Assembly (NCBI GenBank): GCA_013399855.1 | Contig: VXAY01002113.1 | Span: 2,228,812 to 2,292,811, forward strand | From: Oxyruncus cristatus | Taxonomy: Eukaryota; Chordata; Aves; Passeriformes; Cotingidae | Direction: 5' to 3' | Length of the DNA: 64,000 bases | Shown: positions 1-11,660 of the stretch, in pieces | How positions within the stretch are numbered: the stretch's first letter is position 1 | How the letters are laid out: every line of letters starts with the position of its first letter | The notes under the pieces: generated by a model | What the model saw: the letters and a program-made list of their open reading frames with translations, nothing else | What the model was told of the DNA's origin: nothing | Database searches by the model: none | Program-made: the position numbers and the translations under genes

Positions 1-3000
1 ATCACATCTCCTCTCAGCCTTGATTTTGAAAAGGCAAACAAACCAAGATCTGCCAGACCCATCTTGCAGACAGGCTTTCTGCTTCCCAGTCACAACCTTT
101 CTCCACACTTGCCCTGGCCTGAATTAATCTCACCTGATTACACATCAAGCCTCTGGAGGAGGCTTTGCTGGCACCTTGCACAAAGGCATCAGTGCTGCCC
201 CCCCCTCCCTGCTGGAAATCCTGCAGGATCCGTCAGTGCTGTGGTGGGTTCAACAATAACATCACCATGTTCCTCTCTGTTTAGACGACACCCACAGCCA
301 TGGGACAGTCCCAGAAGATGGACATTGGACAGGCACATGTGGATGGTAGGAATTTGCTCTCAGCCTCTGGCCAGAGAGGAAGGCAGCGTGTCCACGAAAT
401 CCCACCTGGCCCAAGTGAACAAAACCAGCCCCTTCCTTGCTGCACAGGACTCACCCCATCAGGCCAGCTTTGGCTCAGCTAAGGAGAGGGGCAGTGATTT
501 TCCTGGCTTTAATTGCTCTCAAGTTTCACTCACTGTTTGAAAGGAAGATTTCTGTATGGTCGGCAGTATTCAGGTAAAAAGCTCACATCAAACATACAGC
601 TTTTCCTTCATCCATTATTAAAACAGATGCCAGAAAAATTCAGAGCAGCACATGGTTATTTCCACCAAGACAAATCATTTTCTGATTAATGACAGCTCCA
701 GACTCACTTCCAGAGATACGTGTGCTTGTAATCTGCAAAGGACGTGCTGTAAAATGCATTTTGATTCAACATATTAAAGAATGATTATAATGCCAAATTT
801 AAAGAAACAAGCCAAACAACAAGCCAGAGGCTTAAGCAAATGCTTGAACACCAAGACCAAGAGCAAGCAGGTGTTCTCCTGCTTCTGTCTCCAAACACTG
901 CTGGTGTTATAGCATCACAAGTTCAGACACAGACACAGATTACAGGATCAACAACTTGCTGGTAACCAACAGCTCCAGTTCCCTGAGAGAACCCAATATT
1001 GGAGAAAAAAAATGCCAATAGAACTCAGTCACCAAGAAGTAAGTCCAGTGAGATCACCAGTCCCCAGCTCTAAGGTCATTTCCCAAGGCAACTGGACACA
1101 CAGGAGGAATCAATCCACATCCGTGGCAAAGGGAAGATACCCAGGGAGAGCAAATGTCAGGATGCCACCAGCTGGCGAGGTGACAGGTACATTTAGCAGC
1201 ATATATAGCATTTATGCATTGGAGATCTGCAGTGTAAAAGGCTCCTGATGAAGCTTCAATTCAAATGTCATCTCTGTTCAGAGGGGAAAGCGCGAAGCCT
1301 GTCAACGCCGCTGCCACCGACTTGGTGCCCAGCCAAGTTAAAGGCTCAGAAAGATACTCAGCATTAAATAGGATGGATTCACAGCAAATGCTGAGGCTCA
1401 TCAGAGTGATCAGCAACCCCCGATTGCTGGAGTTATTCAGAAGGAAAGCGGAAATATTTAGGACTTTCTAAGAATAAAAGTGGAGCATCTGCAAAGCCAG
1501 ACGTACAACGGGCTGGTGGTGGGATGCAGAGAGGGAGCTGATGCAAACCTTTGGCAAATGCTTCTCCAAGCAGGAAAACTCCCAGGACTCAGCAGACAGG
1601 CACAAGGGATGGCTCAGGATGGACCAGGCAGCTGAAATTCATTCCTTTTCTGCCTGGAGATAGAGAGACTAGGAGCACAATGGGGTTTCTTTCATATAAA
1701 ACCCAAAGCATCAGGAAGGATCTACTGTGCACAGTGCCAGGCAGCACCCCTGCCTGAGGCAAAGGGCTCACAGAAGTGATGCTCAGGGCATCACAGGAGG
1801 GGTAAGGGGCTATGCTTACCCAGAGAGCCTCTAACAGCACAGAAATTGCAGCAAGTCCTTCCCACACCAAGCCAGCATCACTTCTCCAACTCACCCTGCT
1901 CTCAGCCCTGACTCTACTACCATCCCCTGGATCACTCCCGCTCAGGAATCAGAAGATGGTGTGAAGAACCCAGCAGAGTCATGCAGCGAGTTTGTGCTGA
2001 GGGTGCTTTCTGAGGAAAACTTGAACTCTCCCTTTTCCCAGCTGGGTGCTGGGGATGCTGCAAAGCCAGGGTATGTGACCAAGGTCACACGAGGAACCCG
2101 TGACAACACAGCAACGGCTGCAGAGAGGGCCACCCCCGAGAGCTGCCCACGCTCTGCCCACACAGAGCTGCCACACTGCTGGCCAGAGATAGGCTCAGAT
2201 TCATTCAGTGTTAAAAAGCTTCCAAAACCGGGCATGTAGACACCCTTTATCTGCAAAGCGCAGCCATCAGTGGCAGATATTAAGCCATCGGTGACGGAAA
2301 ACACAAGGGGAAATTATTTAGGCAGCGCTGTATCTTCGGAAGGCTGGAATGAAATTTCCTCCTGGCTCTCTCCAGCTTGGCTGCACTCTGCTTTCACTCA
2401 GGGGCTGCTTTCTGAGCCTCGCGAGTTTCATCGCGGTCGTGGGTGTTGCTTAATTTTAAAAATACTCATTTTAATCAGGCTGAACAGAAGAAAAAGAATA
2501 GCACTGGAGGGAACACGAACCCCGTAGCCTGCTGGGTCTGGCCACACTGCGTGTCCCAACCAGGACACTTGACTAATGAGGCTTTTGAATTTAGCAGCGA
2601 GTTCAGCCAAACAACTGAAAGAAACTAAAAAACACCTTTCTAAAAAGTCCTAAACCTTAAAAAAAAAACCAAGGCTTTTCACAGGTGGGTTTGAGTCAGC
2701 TCAGCCGTGAGGGAGGCTGCTGAGGGGTTTCTTTTACCCAGCAGGTTCCTGTGAGTCAGGAAGGCAGCTTGCTCGGGATGCTCTGCTCCGAAGGCTGCGG
2801 GAAGGCGGCACGGAGCCGAAAGAATCTGCAGCCGTGGGCTTCGTCAGTCCCCAGGTCTTGAATGCTCTTCATCCTCCCAAAAGCCACTTTAAGCATTAAA
2901 TTGCAAAGCTCAAACCCAGATACTGAACTCCTGGAGGTCTGTGATTACGAGTATTGGCTTGATGTTGTTCTGGCACTAGAGAGCAAAAAAAAGCACCTGA

Positions 3001-4293
3001 TTTGGGATTATCGGGACACAGTGGGGCCCGGAAGGAGGCTCCCAGCTTCCAGGACACTTGCATTCATCCTGGAAAGCCCAGGAGAGGGGCAGCAGGTTTG
3101 GTGCAGCTTTTCTCTCGGCTCAAGGGAGCTGTGGCTGTGGCTGCACATCGGGTAATTGCGTGTGCAAATCGGCTGCTTACACGGGCAATTACCCCCTGGC
3201 GCTCAGAGTGCCCGGGCAGAGCAGAGGGCACCACGCTGCCACGCCCTGAGCTGCTGGTCCCCGTGTGACAGGGATCCATACAGGCAAGAAGGGATGAAAA
3301 AGCCACATTTACCCCACCTCTCTGTTAGTTTTGTATGTTTTCAAGGGACGAAGGGACTAATACACAGGGAAAGAACAGCCTCTGCCCGCAGTGCAGCGGG
3401 AGGCTGCAGCAGGGGCTCCTGTAGGCACTCCCACACCAGTGCTTTTTTCCCCGTGTTTGAGTTGAAACAGCCCCTTGATCAGCCTCGTACAGCTCAGGTG
3501 CCCTCCAGAGGAGCCCTGCCTGCCTGCAGAGCGACCCAGCGCTGCGGGGTGAAGGCCACGTGCTGGAAGCTTCACCCAGAGCACCCAGCAGGAATCTTGT
3601 TCTGGCTGCTGCAGCCATGGGATCACAGATCCCTGCAGAGCCCCATCTGGCACCACCGGCCTCATTCTGATTTCTGAGCTAAAGAGATTTTTCAAACCCC
3701 ACATCCAGGTTTAGATGGAGCAGGGATGGAGTGGGGGACTGCGGCGTCCCTTCCTCTCCCGTCACCTGTGAACACAGCAGGCTCTCTGCAGCCTATTTCA
3801 TCCTTGAAATTCGGCACTCAAAACCAAGAGGCAGCAAGAAGTTCTTAAGGGTTGTTTATGAAGGCTTCAGGGGGAGCTCATTGTCTAATACAACCTTCAA
3901 CAGAGGGAGAAAAATCATAACAAACATAAGAAGTGTTCAGGAAGCAAAAAGGAGTAGTGTCTGTTCCTGAATAAAGCAGCCTGCCAACCACCTCCAGCCC
4001 CAGCTCCTCTCCAATCGTAAGCAAAATATTCCAGAAGTGTTTAACTTTCCTACAAAGTCTTTGAAGAGGCTCGTTACCGTTACAATGAGCAAAGCACAAA
4101 CAAGGCTCCGCAGCCTTGGCCAAACAACTGACTGAGACGGGAGTAACCACAGACCTGCACAGCTCAAACAGGGGATGATGCACAGCCCTGCTCAGGGTTG
4201 GGGGGAGCAGGAACGTGGGCATGTTATCCCCTGCTGTAAAGCTCTCTCCAGAGAAAACAATTAACCGTTGGGGATTTTTGTCATTTTGGGGTT

Positions 4294-4400
4294 AGAATCA
4301 TAGAACAGAATCACAAAATCTCCTGAGCTGGAAGGGAACCACAAGGATCAGAGTCCAAATCCTGGCCCTAAACAGGGTAAGCCCAAAATCACACCACGTT
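4294..4400 (-). mobile_element. CR1 LINE 3'-end fragment
   Basis: The plus strand begins AGAATCATAGAACAGAATCA, the reverse complement of the CR1 terminal octamer repeats. It continues with a CTGGAAGGGAACCACAAGGA-like stretch and AATCCTGGCCC, which are recognisable CR1 3' sequence. The element is in minus-strand orientation, about 107 bp long and degraded. It has no coding part. Confidence 0.8.
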
Positions 4401-5112
4401 TTGTTTTTTTAATGAGGGTGGCCTAAAGACCAGTTCAAGCCACAGGGATGCAGAGGTTCAGGGAAGTCCTTGTCTGAACAAAGCCAAAACAAGCTCATGT
4501 CCTGTAAGCTGGTGGGGCTGCAGCAAAGTGTGGGGCTGGGGCTGGCTCCAGCTGAGCAGCAGGGAGATCTCAGTCTGTGGCTATCCTCTTCCACAGACCG
4601 AGCAGGGAAGAGGTCCCCACACTCTGCCTGGAGGAGAGTGGATGCTGGGTCCCATTGTGGCCAGGGAGATGTCAAATCAGGACACATCTCCATCCCATAG
4701 CCCTGGTTCACCAGCCTGAGCCTCAGTCAGCACTAAACTGAAAACACTTCTGCATCTTTTTGGATTTAAGCAAGCACCCATGCTCAATACATCTGCATCT
4801 TACTCTGGGAGAGATCAAAATTATATTGAATCGTCTTTAGAGGGCAAGAGCTGCTTGCAATGCCTGTTAACCTTCAATGTGTTCTCTTACAAGCAAACTT
4901 CTCCCCTAACCCCCAAATCCCCTCCTTTAAAAATAATGCAACACAATTATGCCATTCACCACTTTTTTCCCTCCCCTTTTCCCCACACAATTCCGTAACC
5001 TACAGCCAAAGGCACGTTTCACTAAGCAGAGTTTTGATAATACAGCACTATTCTCATCTCCGGCAAGTTCTACTGTAATTACAGAGATGTGTTGCAGGCA
5101 TTACACACTCTA

Positions 5113-5128
5113 CAATTAGCACTAATTG
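5113..5128. promoter_or_regulatory. Homeodomain-like inverted repeat in intron 3
   Basis: CAATTAG-CA-CTAATTG is a perfect 7-bp inverted repeat with a 2-base spacer, placed in an AT-rich, non-repetitive block (about 5,040-5,160). That block also holds TGTAATTACA and GCATTACATTG. It is compatible with paired homeodomain binding. Confidence 0.3.
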
Positions 5129-6489
5129 CATTACATTGTCACAAAGAAGTCATTTACTCTCCATGAGCTCACGAGATTGGTCTGGACAGTTTAACAGAGC
5201 TGAGAAGTACTTAATGGCATCCCATGGAAGTGGCCAGCAGCAGGAGCAAGCAGAGCACCCAAACGACTCTCCCAAGAGGCAGATTTGGGGCAAAGATGCA
5301 CAAAAAGCTTTATCCGCAATGATAACATCTGTCAGGTCTAGAAAGTTCTCAAAGAATGGGGAGGAGGAAATACTGGAAGTTTTTGGGGGAGGTTTTGAAG
5401 CCTATCCTAGACTGGTGGCAGCTGGGAAGGATTTCTATAGAAGCTGTGCCCATGGGAATGTACAGCCCCAGCATGTAGCATGACCCACATGCCCCCTGGC
5501 AAAACATGCTTTTCACACCTGATGCCCCACAGGCACGGTTTGCTGCTTCTCCTCTCCCCCTGTCATCACTTTCTGCAGCCCATGGGAAGGGAACTGGCAG
5601 GGAAAGCAAGAGAACAGGAACTCAGGGTCCTGCTGGGCACTGGGGAGCCCACGCTGTACCGCTGCTCCCCTTCTTGTGTGTCTAGCACATAAAGAGCAGA
5701 GAAAAAACGTGAAGGCAGAAACAGGGTTGCTTCATTATCACCAGGACCACATTGAAAACTCAGCCTCTTCCCCTGGCATTTCCCTGGGAAACATGGTTGA
5801 AGCCCTTACGTAAAACCTAGGCAAAAACGTGACTCACTTTATCTGGTATCTAAGCAAACACAGATGGGTTTTGAGGATTGCCCTGGCACACACTCTGCAG
5901 GGCCCCAGGTTGGCTCTGGCCCCCGTCCTGACACCACACAATTGCTCAGAGGCAGGATGCCTCCACAGCAAGCTCAGCTTATCCCTTAGTCCCATGCTCT
6001 GCTGCGAGCACCATGGGCTGGGTGTTTGCTGGGGCAATGTGCCCTGTACAGGAACCACAGAGCTGCACGAAGGGCTACCTGAGGAATTTCCCTCCGTCTA
6101 GTTGGGACTTGACCCTGGAGCACTTTTATCTGTTACCCCTTACAGTGTTCTTTTACCCGTGTCTTAAGCCTAGTAATGGGCCTGAGTCCCTTATTTTTTT
6201 CTCTGCTACAACACTGGCCCACTCCTGCCGCCTCTTTGGCTTTCCCTGGCACTCAGTCGACCCTCGAGGACTGCAGCAATTCTCTGAGCAGCAAGCAGCA
6301 CTCCAGGATGGACAGGCTAGGAATGGAGGAGAGAGTAAGTGCACAGAAAGGGAGCCGAGAAAGCACGGACTAGGGGAGGAGAGGCTCCACTTTGCATTTA
6401 AACCCAGTTCGATCCTTTGCCAGACGAATCGGTTTTGACGGGACCCAGATGGGAACAGTTCATGCACACGAAGGAGAGAGCCATCATTC

Positions 6490-6690
6490 AGCGAGGGGCA
6501 AAGCCGACCTGGCAGGAGGCACGAGGGCGGTCAGGCTGCCGGGCTGCAAAGCCTCCGCAGCAAACAAGCGCCTCCAACGCGCCGGGGGACGCGGGGGCAG
6601 CTGCTGCGGAGGCGGGGTCGGTGCCATTGACCGGCTCTGCCCGGGAAGGAGGTGCCTCTCACGCACCCAAACGCCCAGCCAGGTGCGGTA
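6490..6690. other. Small CpG-rich patch in intron 3
   Basis: About 200 bp with frequent CG dinucleotides (GCCTCCAACGCGCCGGGGGA and neighbours). It is isolated, with no gene. Confidence 0.3.
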
Positions 6691-8332
6691 GATGGGCAGG
6701 AGGTTTGATGCTTGCTTAGGCAAAGAGCTGTGATGTTTTGGCGTAGGAATTAGGATGGTCTCTGCTGATGTCACTCTACAGTGAGGTCCCATCACAGCGG
6801 GGTCTCCACAGAAGCACATCAGGGGTAAATCAATCTCCAGAGGTTTTGCAAGCTCAACAGGCAAAGCCAGGACCAGGCTGGGAGGGGAAGGCAGCAGCAC
6901 CCTGGGGCAGTGGAGCTGAGAGCAGCCCAGCAACCATGACCATACCTCCCTAGGGCTCCCCAGGTGGGATGTCTGGCCCTGCTTAGGTCAGGCTCTTCAC
7001 CACACTTAATTCCACTATACGCATAATAACCCAGGAGAAAAAGAATACACAGGGATTCTCAGCAGGCTTCAGCCCTTTGTTGTGCTGCTGGTGTCTACAG
7101 CCCTACCAGAGCCAATTGCACCCGGGATCCCCTCTTGTCCAATGTCCCATCACTGCAGTGCCTAACACTGCTCAGACACATCAGGAAGAAACACTGAGCC
7201 TCCTCCTAAGCTGAGGAGCCAGAGGCTGGTGGAGCTGGAAAGCAGGAGCTTGTGGCCTCCTGCAGAAGATGGGTTTACAGGGACACTTAGAGCTCCTGGT
7301 CTTTCTGCCCTCCGTCAGTCGGGGTCTGAGCCTCGCTGCATCTTCTGACCTCTGCAGCAACGAATTTTTCAGGCCAAGGATGCACTGAGAGACCTGGCAC
7401 CACCTTACAGGTTTTACTGGCTACTGTTTTGCTTCTCCCAGCTGTCTGGCAGGGCGTGTGCCATGTCCTTGTGGGGCCGGTGATAGACCATAAGCAAAAC
7501 TCGCCAAGGTGTTTCCCCTTCTTGGGGCACACCAAATCCACGCCAGGCAAACAAGCCAGGAAGGGCCCTTTCTCCTTTCCAGGAAAATCCAGTAAATTTG
7601 ATCTCTAGTTCTATCAAAAGAGGAAAAAACCCACTGTTTTCCCAAAGGTCTTGGGGCTCCTGAGGCAGGGAGGGGAGGTGAGGGCCAGCAAGAGATTCAT
7701 GTGTCAAAGAAACTCAGCTCTCTGGCCAGTGGCCAAGGACTTTTCATGTGGATTTCCAGCCTCCGCCAGGAGACTCTCGGGTGCTGGAAGAGCCTTTAAT
7801 TCAAACCAGGTGCCTCTAAAAGGAAAACATTCCAAAAGGCAAACTTGGTCACTTTCCCTCAAACTGAAAAAAAAAGGTATAAAATAATGAGGGCAATCAT
7901 GCACGTTTCAGTGAACAATCCTTCCCGGCGCAGCACTCCGTGCTTCCAACCACCCACTCCAACGATGGAAACCAAAACCACCAGTGGGCTGGAGGGAGAA
8001 GAGCCAAGCACAGAGCCCAGCACCCAGTGAGGAGCCCCAGGGCATGGGCTGGCCAAAATCCACCACAAACAGCTTTTGTCACCCTGCTCTGCTCCCTCGA
8101 TGAGCTGACCATCCGCTCTCCCTCAAGCCACAGAGAAGATCAGAGGGGTGGCTGCAGCCCAGGAGGTGACCCCTGCTGGGGAGCTGGGGTGGGCAACACT
8201 GGCAGCACCAACACCCAACCAGCCCCCAGCCTTCAAACCTGCTGCTCCCCCAAATCCAGTGCTTGCCAAGCCATGCCATAAATAGCAACAGAGAGGCACA
8301 AGGGAGAGGGGGAGCTACCACGCTGGACTTAC

Positions 8333-8466
8333 CCTGCGATGACAATGAAGAAGTCCAGGCGGTTCCACGTGTCTCCCAGGTAGCATTTCTTCCCAAAAAT
8401 GCCCAGCGCGATCATTTTGACGATCATTTCCACAGCAAAGAAGGCAAAGATGAAATCGTCGAAGCT
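8333..8466 (-). CDS. CACNA1G: CACNA1G coding exon 3 (domain I, S2 and start of S3)
   Basis: This 134-nt exon encodes residues 119-162 plus two bases of glycine 163. It contains S2 ([21 protein letters not shown]), the S2-S3 linker [15 protein letters not shown] and the start of S3, [10 protein letters not shown]128 and E131 in S2 and D156 in S3 correspond to the charge-transfer centre through which the S4 arginines pass in voltage sensors. [10 protein letters not shown] fits alpha-1G and alpha-1I; alpha-1H has Q in place of the first K as I recall it. The acceptor is a strong U2 site (CTTCCTTTCTTTTGCAG) and the donor is GG followed by GTAAGT in phase 2. The next expected segment, the rest of S3 and the arginine-rich S4, does not occur in the remaining 8.3 kb, so the gene runs off the left edge of the window. 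Confidence 0.96.
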
Positions 8467-8964
8467 CTGCAAAAGAAAGGAAGGGAGGAGAGATGCCCCT
8501 GCACGCTTGCACCAGGGGAGGGAATTAAGAGACCTGAGTCCAACAAGGTTTCCTCGTGCACCACCAAGGGCCAAATCCCTGGGCAGAGGCTGCGCCGAGA
8601 GCAGCTTTGTGTCCTCCCCCAAGCCAAGCAGCCCAGCAGCACCCACAGTGCCAGGATAAAGGGACAAGTGTATTTTGGGCTCTGCTTTCACTGTACACTA
8701 TACACAGGTAGGCTGTACACATAGCCCTTCCCAAGCACTCCAGTCAAGGTTTGGCTATGCTGGGGCTGGCACAGCCTCACAGGGGCTTTGCCTGATGACT
8801 CTGCATGTCCACATATGAACACCAAAATCGGCCTTTTTGAGGTGCTGACGGGACAGCCAGCGCAGGGCCATCCCGGGACAGAAGCCCACCTCTTCAGCTT
8901 GGTCCTTCCCGCTCCACACGAACCCAAGGCTGCTGTTCAGCTCCCAGCAGTGTCGGGGCCGTAC
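8467..8964 (-). other. CACNA1G: CACNA1G intron 2 (498 bp, U2-type)
   Basis: This short phase-0 intron has donor GTACGG at 8,964 and acceptor CTTTTGCAG ending at 8,467, preceded by a continuous pyrimidine tract. Both splice sites are ordinary major-spliceosome sites. No repeat or other gene was seen in it. Confidence 0.93.
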
Positions 8965-9076
8965 CTGGAGGATCCTGCAGCGTGGCGAGTTGCAGGCGAT
9001 GTCCTCGCAGGGGTGGAACATGCCCAGCGTCACACAGTTGAGCAGGATCACCAGCATGCTGACCCGCTCGAACCAC
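8965..9076 (-). CDS. CACNA1G: CACNA1G coding exon 2 (domain I, S1 and S1-S2 loop)
   Basis: This 112-nt exon starts with the G that completes proline 81 and then encodes 37 residues, [14 protein letters not shown] to RCRILQ. It forms transmembrane segment S1 of the first voltage sensor (about residues 82-101). The extracellular S1-S2 loop follows, with three cysteines at 104, 109 and 114 (CEDIAC, then RC), a pattern typical of Cav3 channels. FHPCEDIAC resembles alpha-1G; alpha-1I has a clearly different loop as I recall it. The acceptor side, TGCTGTGCAG, has no polypyrimidine tract but carries TCCTTGAC at 9,097-9,090, a U12-type branch sequence. The 3' end is an ordinary U2 donor, CAG followed by GTACGG, in phase 0 after glutamine 118. 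The exon joins exon 3 without frame correction. Confidence 0.95.
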
Positions 9077-9097
9077 CTGCACAGCACCCGTCAAGGA
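9077..9097 (-). promoter_or_regulatory. U12-type branch site and 3' splice site of intron 1
   Basis: TCCTTGAC occupies 9,097-9,090 on the minus strand and matches the U12 branch consensus TCCTTRAC. The predicted branch adenosine is at 9,091, 14 nt before the last intron base, inside the short 10-16 nt window usual for minor introns. The intervening bases are G-rich, so there is no polypyrimidine tract for U2AF. Confidence 0.86.
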
Positions 9098-9670
9098 GGC
9101 AACAGACCCAGAGCAGCACCCACGAGCAGCCACCGCCGAATCAGAAAGGCCATCCTGGTTTTTAAGGCCAGGAGCACACCAGTTTCCCTAGGCTAGGCTT
9201 TACCTGGTTCTGCATGTTTAAATACCTGCACGGCAAAGCAACTGTGTGTTCTCCCCACGCTGACATCGGTGGCTACAGCTAATGGGAAAACCACTATAAG
9301 GTGCAAGTTGCATGGCAAGAGTGCCGAGTGCTGCTGTGATGGATTAAAAAATTAAATTAAATGAACGATATCAACTTTTAGAAGAAACTAAAAAAAACCC
9401 ACACCGTTAATTTCCTCTCCTGGCATTTTACGAAAAAGCACTTTAACAACATTACAATTTCTATTAACCATGTCACAGCTTACCCCAGGGGCATTTCCCT
9501 AAAGCCACTGCTTGAACTTTCATTCCCAGTCCAAATTAAGACTGCCAAAACCATTAATGAACTGCCTAAAAGCCTTAAAGTCTGTGAGGGCCAGAAGAGT
9601 CCATTCCCTACCCTGTTTGCTGCCTCTTGGAGCAATTTTAAAGAGCTGAGCTGCTGGGACAGATGTTAAA

Positions 9671-9728
9671 TGCTGTCACTTTTGGGGCAGAATAAAGTGT
9701 GCTGTTATTTTTGGGGCAGAATAAAGTG
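9671..9728. repeat. 29-bp tandem duplication
   Basis: Two head-to-tail copies begin TGCTGT and end TTTTGGGGCAGAATAAAGTG, at 9,671-9,699 and 9,700-9,728. They differ only in the CAC/TAT segment, so the duplication is fairly recent. Confidence 0.9.
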
Positions 9729-11636
9729 CTGCAACACATCCCCATAGGGATGGTGCAAACCTGGTACCCAATTCCTGCATCCTTCTAGGCGGCATTTCCA
9801 GACAGCCTGGGACACAGAGATGGAAAATCCAAGAGCTGGTTCCATGTGGTGCTGGGGTTATCTTCCAGTCTAGCATGGAAAACACTCCATCAACTGCCAG
9901 AACCTACAGGCAGCAGGGCCATGTTCCTTCCTGGGTGCCAGCAGCAGCTTCCAGGCTTTAGGAAAATAAGCCTGGCCCTTGTCAGACAAGAGTTTTCACT
10001 GCGACACGGTAGCGGGTGGTGTTTGGGAGCCCGTGCTGTAGCGTTATCCCACTGGGGAAGAAGAAGGTGAGGATGAATCAGCAGGTGCCTCCTCACCGGG
10101 CACAGGGGGCTGGAGCTGGCAGCTCCTGCCACCCATCCTGGGCGGATTCCTGGGAAATCACATGGGGCTGAGTCACAGCTTGGGCCTCGGCAATCTGGAT
10201 CTTTTAATCAGAAGGAATGTTTACAAGGTATCAGGATAGACATTCCACCTGTCAGGTTGGGGCTATGGGCTGGAATACTCAGCCCAAACATAGTCCTGTG
10301 AGGGCAGGCACGGAGGGCAGTCAGAGAATGGGGCAGCAGCTGTGGGGGATCCACTGGGTTCCCCAGCCTGGGGGACTGGGAAGAATCCCTCAGCAGGACC
10401 AGCCACGTCCAGGGCTCTGCCAAAAAGGAACTGCAAAGCCCTTGAGAACACAAAGAATTAAAAATCACTGAGTAAGATCCCAAACGGGTGGCAGAAGGAG
10501 CGTGTTCCTGCACGGGCTGTGAGATACACGCAGCAGGGAAGAGAGGAGGCTCGGGAGCAGCCGGGTTGGTTGGCTCAAAACCTGCAGAGACAGACAGATG
10601 CTTCCCTAGACAGGCAAAGCTCCATGTAAATGCTTTTGTGGCAGTGGACAAGACCCTGGGCCTGGCTCTCCCTCATGTCCTCCATCCCTGCTCACCCAGT
10701 GGGCAGCTGCTGGTGCTGGCTGGGGACTGCAAACCCTTGAGTGAGCTGAGATGGACACACAACCATGGTGGGCATCAGCTTGGAGTGATTCTGATCTCAC
10801 CTCCTCACTCTCCAAGACCCAGCACAGGCCTAACACCCACCCAAAGCAGCCAAGCTCACCACAGCCCCCTGTCTGGTGCAGAGGGCTGAGCGGGGGCTGA
10901 AATGGGAGGAAGAGCACAAGGTGGCAGCCTCCCTGTCCTCCTCTGGCACAGCACAGTCTGCAAAGTCTTGGGTGCCCCTCGATGCTCATTAGTGTGCTGG
11001 CACTGGCACCAGTCACTGATTGCAAACAGAGGGGAGCCAGGAAAGCACAGGTCCCCAAGACACAACAACCTGCCACACACAGGCACCAGGTGCAGCCAGG
11101 AGGGAGATGTGGGGACCAACGCTGGACCTGTGCCCCAAAAGGGTCCCCAAGGTGCAGGCAGGCAGCCAGCAGGTCCCACATGCCCAAACACACTGCCCCA
11201 GGCCAGCATCCCCACCTTGGCACAGATATGGACCCCCCCACTGCTGCCAACCCCGACAGTGGTGGTCATCCCACCCCATCCCATCCAGCTCTGTCTGTGC
11301 CCCCATCTCAGGGCTGGTCCCTGCCCTCCCCACTCCCCAGCTCTCCTTGCAGGAATAAACATCTGCAGGCAGGAAAACAGCCTGGGGAAGGAGGGGGACC
11401 GAGGGAGCGGGGTGGTTATTTGCTGATGGCAGGTTTTTTTCCCCAGCTTTAACCACAGACCCACTTATCAGCATATCGCTCCCTCAAGCACATACGTTTC
11501 AGTCCAATATAACACTTCACCCTGATTAAATATTCCCGGGACAAGGGACCCCGGCGGTGCCGAGGGCAGTATGTTAATGTGCAGCTGATAGATCAGAAGG
11601 ATGGGGAGTGTTATTTTATTTTTTTGCCCTCTCTCT

Positions 11637-11660
11637 CTTTTTTTTTTTTTTTTTTTCCAG
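11637..11660 (+). other. Strong 3' splice-site-like pyrimidine tract
   Basis: CTCTCTC followed by 20 T and CCAG forms a textbook acceptor on the plus strand, antisense to the gene. No partner donor or exon is recognised. On the minus strand it is a simple poly-A tract. It is probably a simple repeat. Confidence 0.4.

Larger units (their letters stand above)
1..8332 (-). other. CACNA1G: CACNA1G intron 3, visible part
   Basis: This is the start of intron 3 and its end lies beyond position 1. The donor is GTAAGT at 8,332-8,327. I looked for the S3-S4 exon of domain I (a MLEYSLDLQ-like start, then a VRTVRVLRPLRAINR-like S4) in both strands' translations and did not find it. The stretch contains one CR1 fragment (about 4,294-4,400), a small CpG-rich patch (about 6,490-6,690) and a homeodomain-like inverted repeat at 5,113-5,128. 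AT-rich blocks of non-repetitive appearance lie near 580-830, 1,190-1,470 and 2,260-2,480. No other gene is recognisable. Confidence 0.85.
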
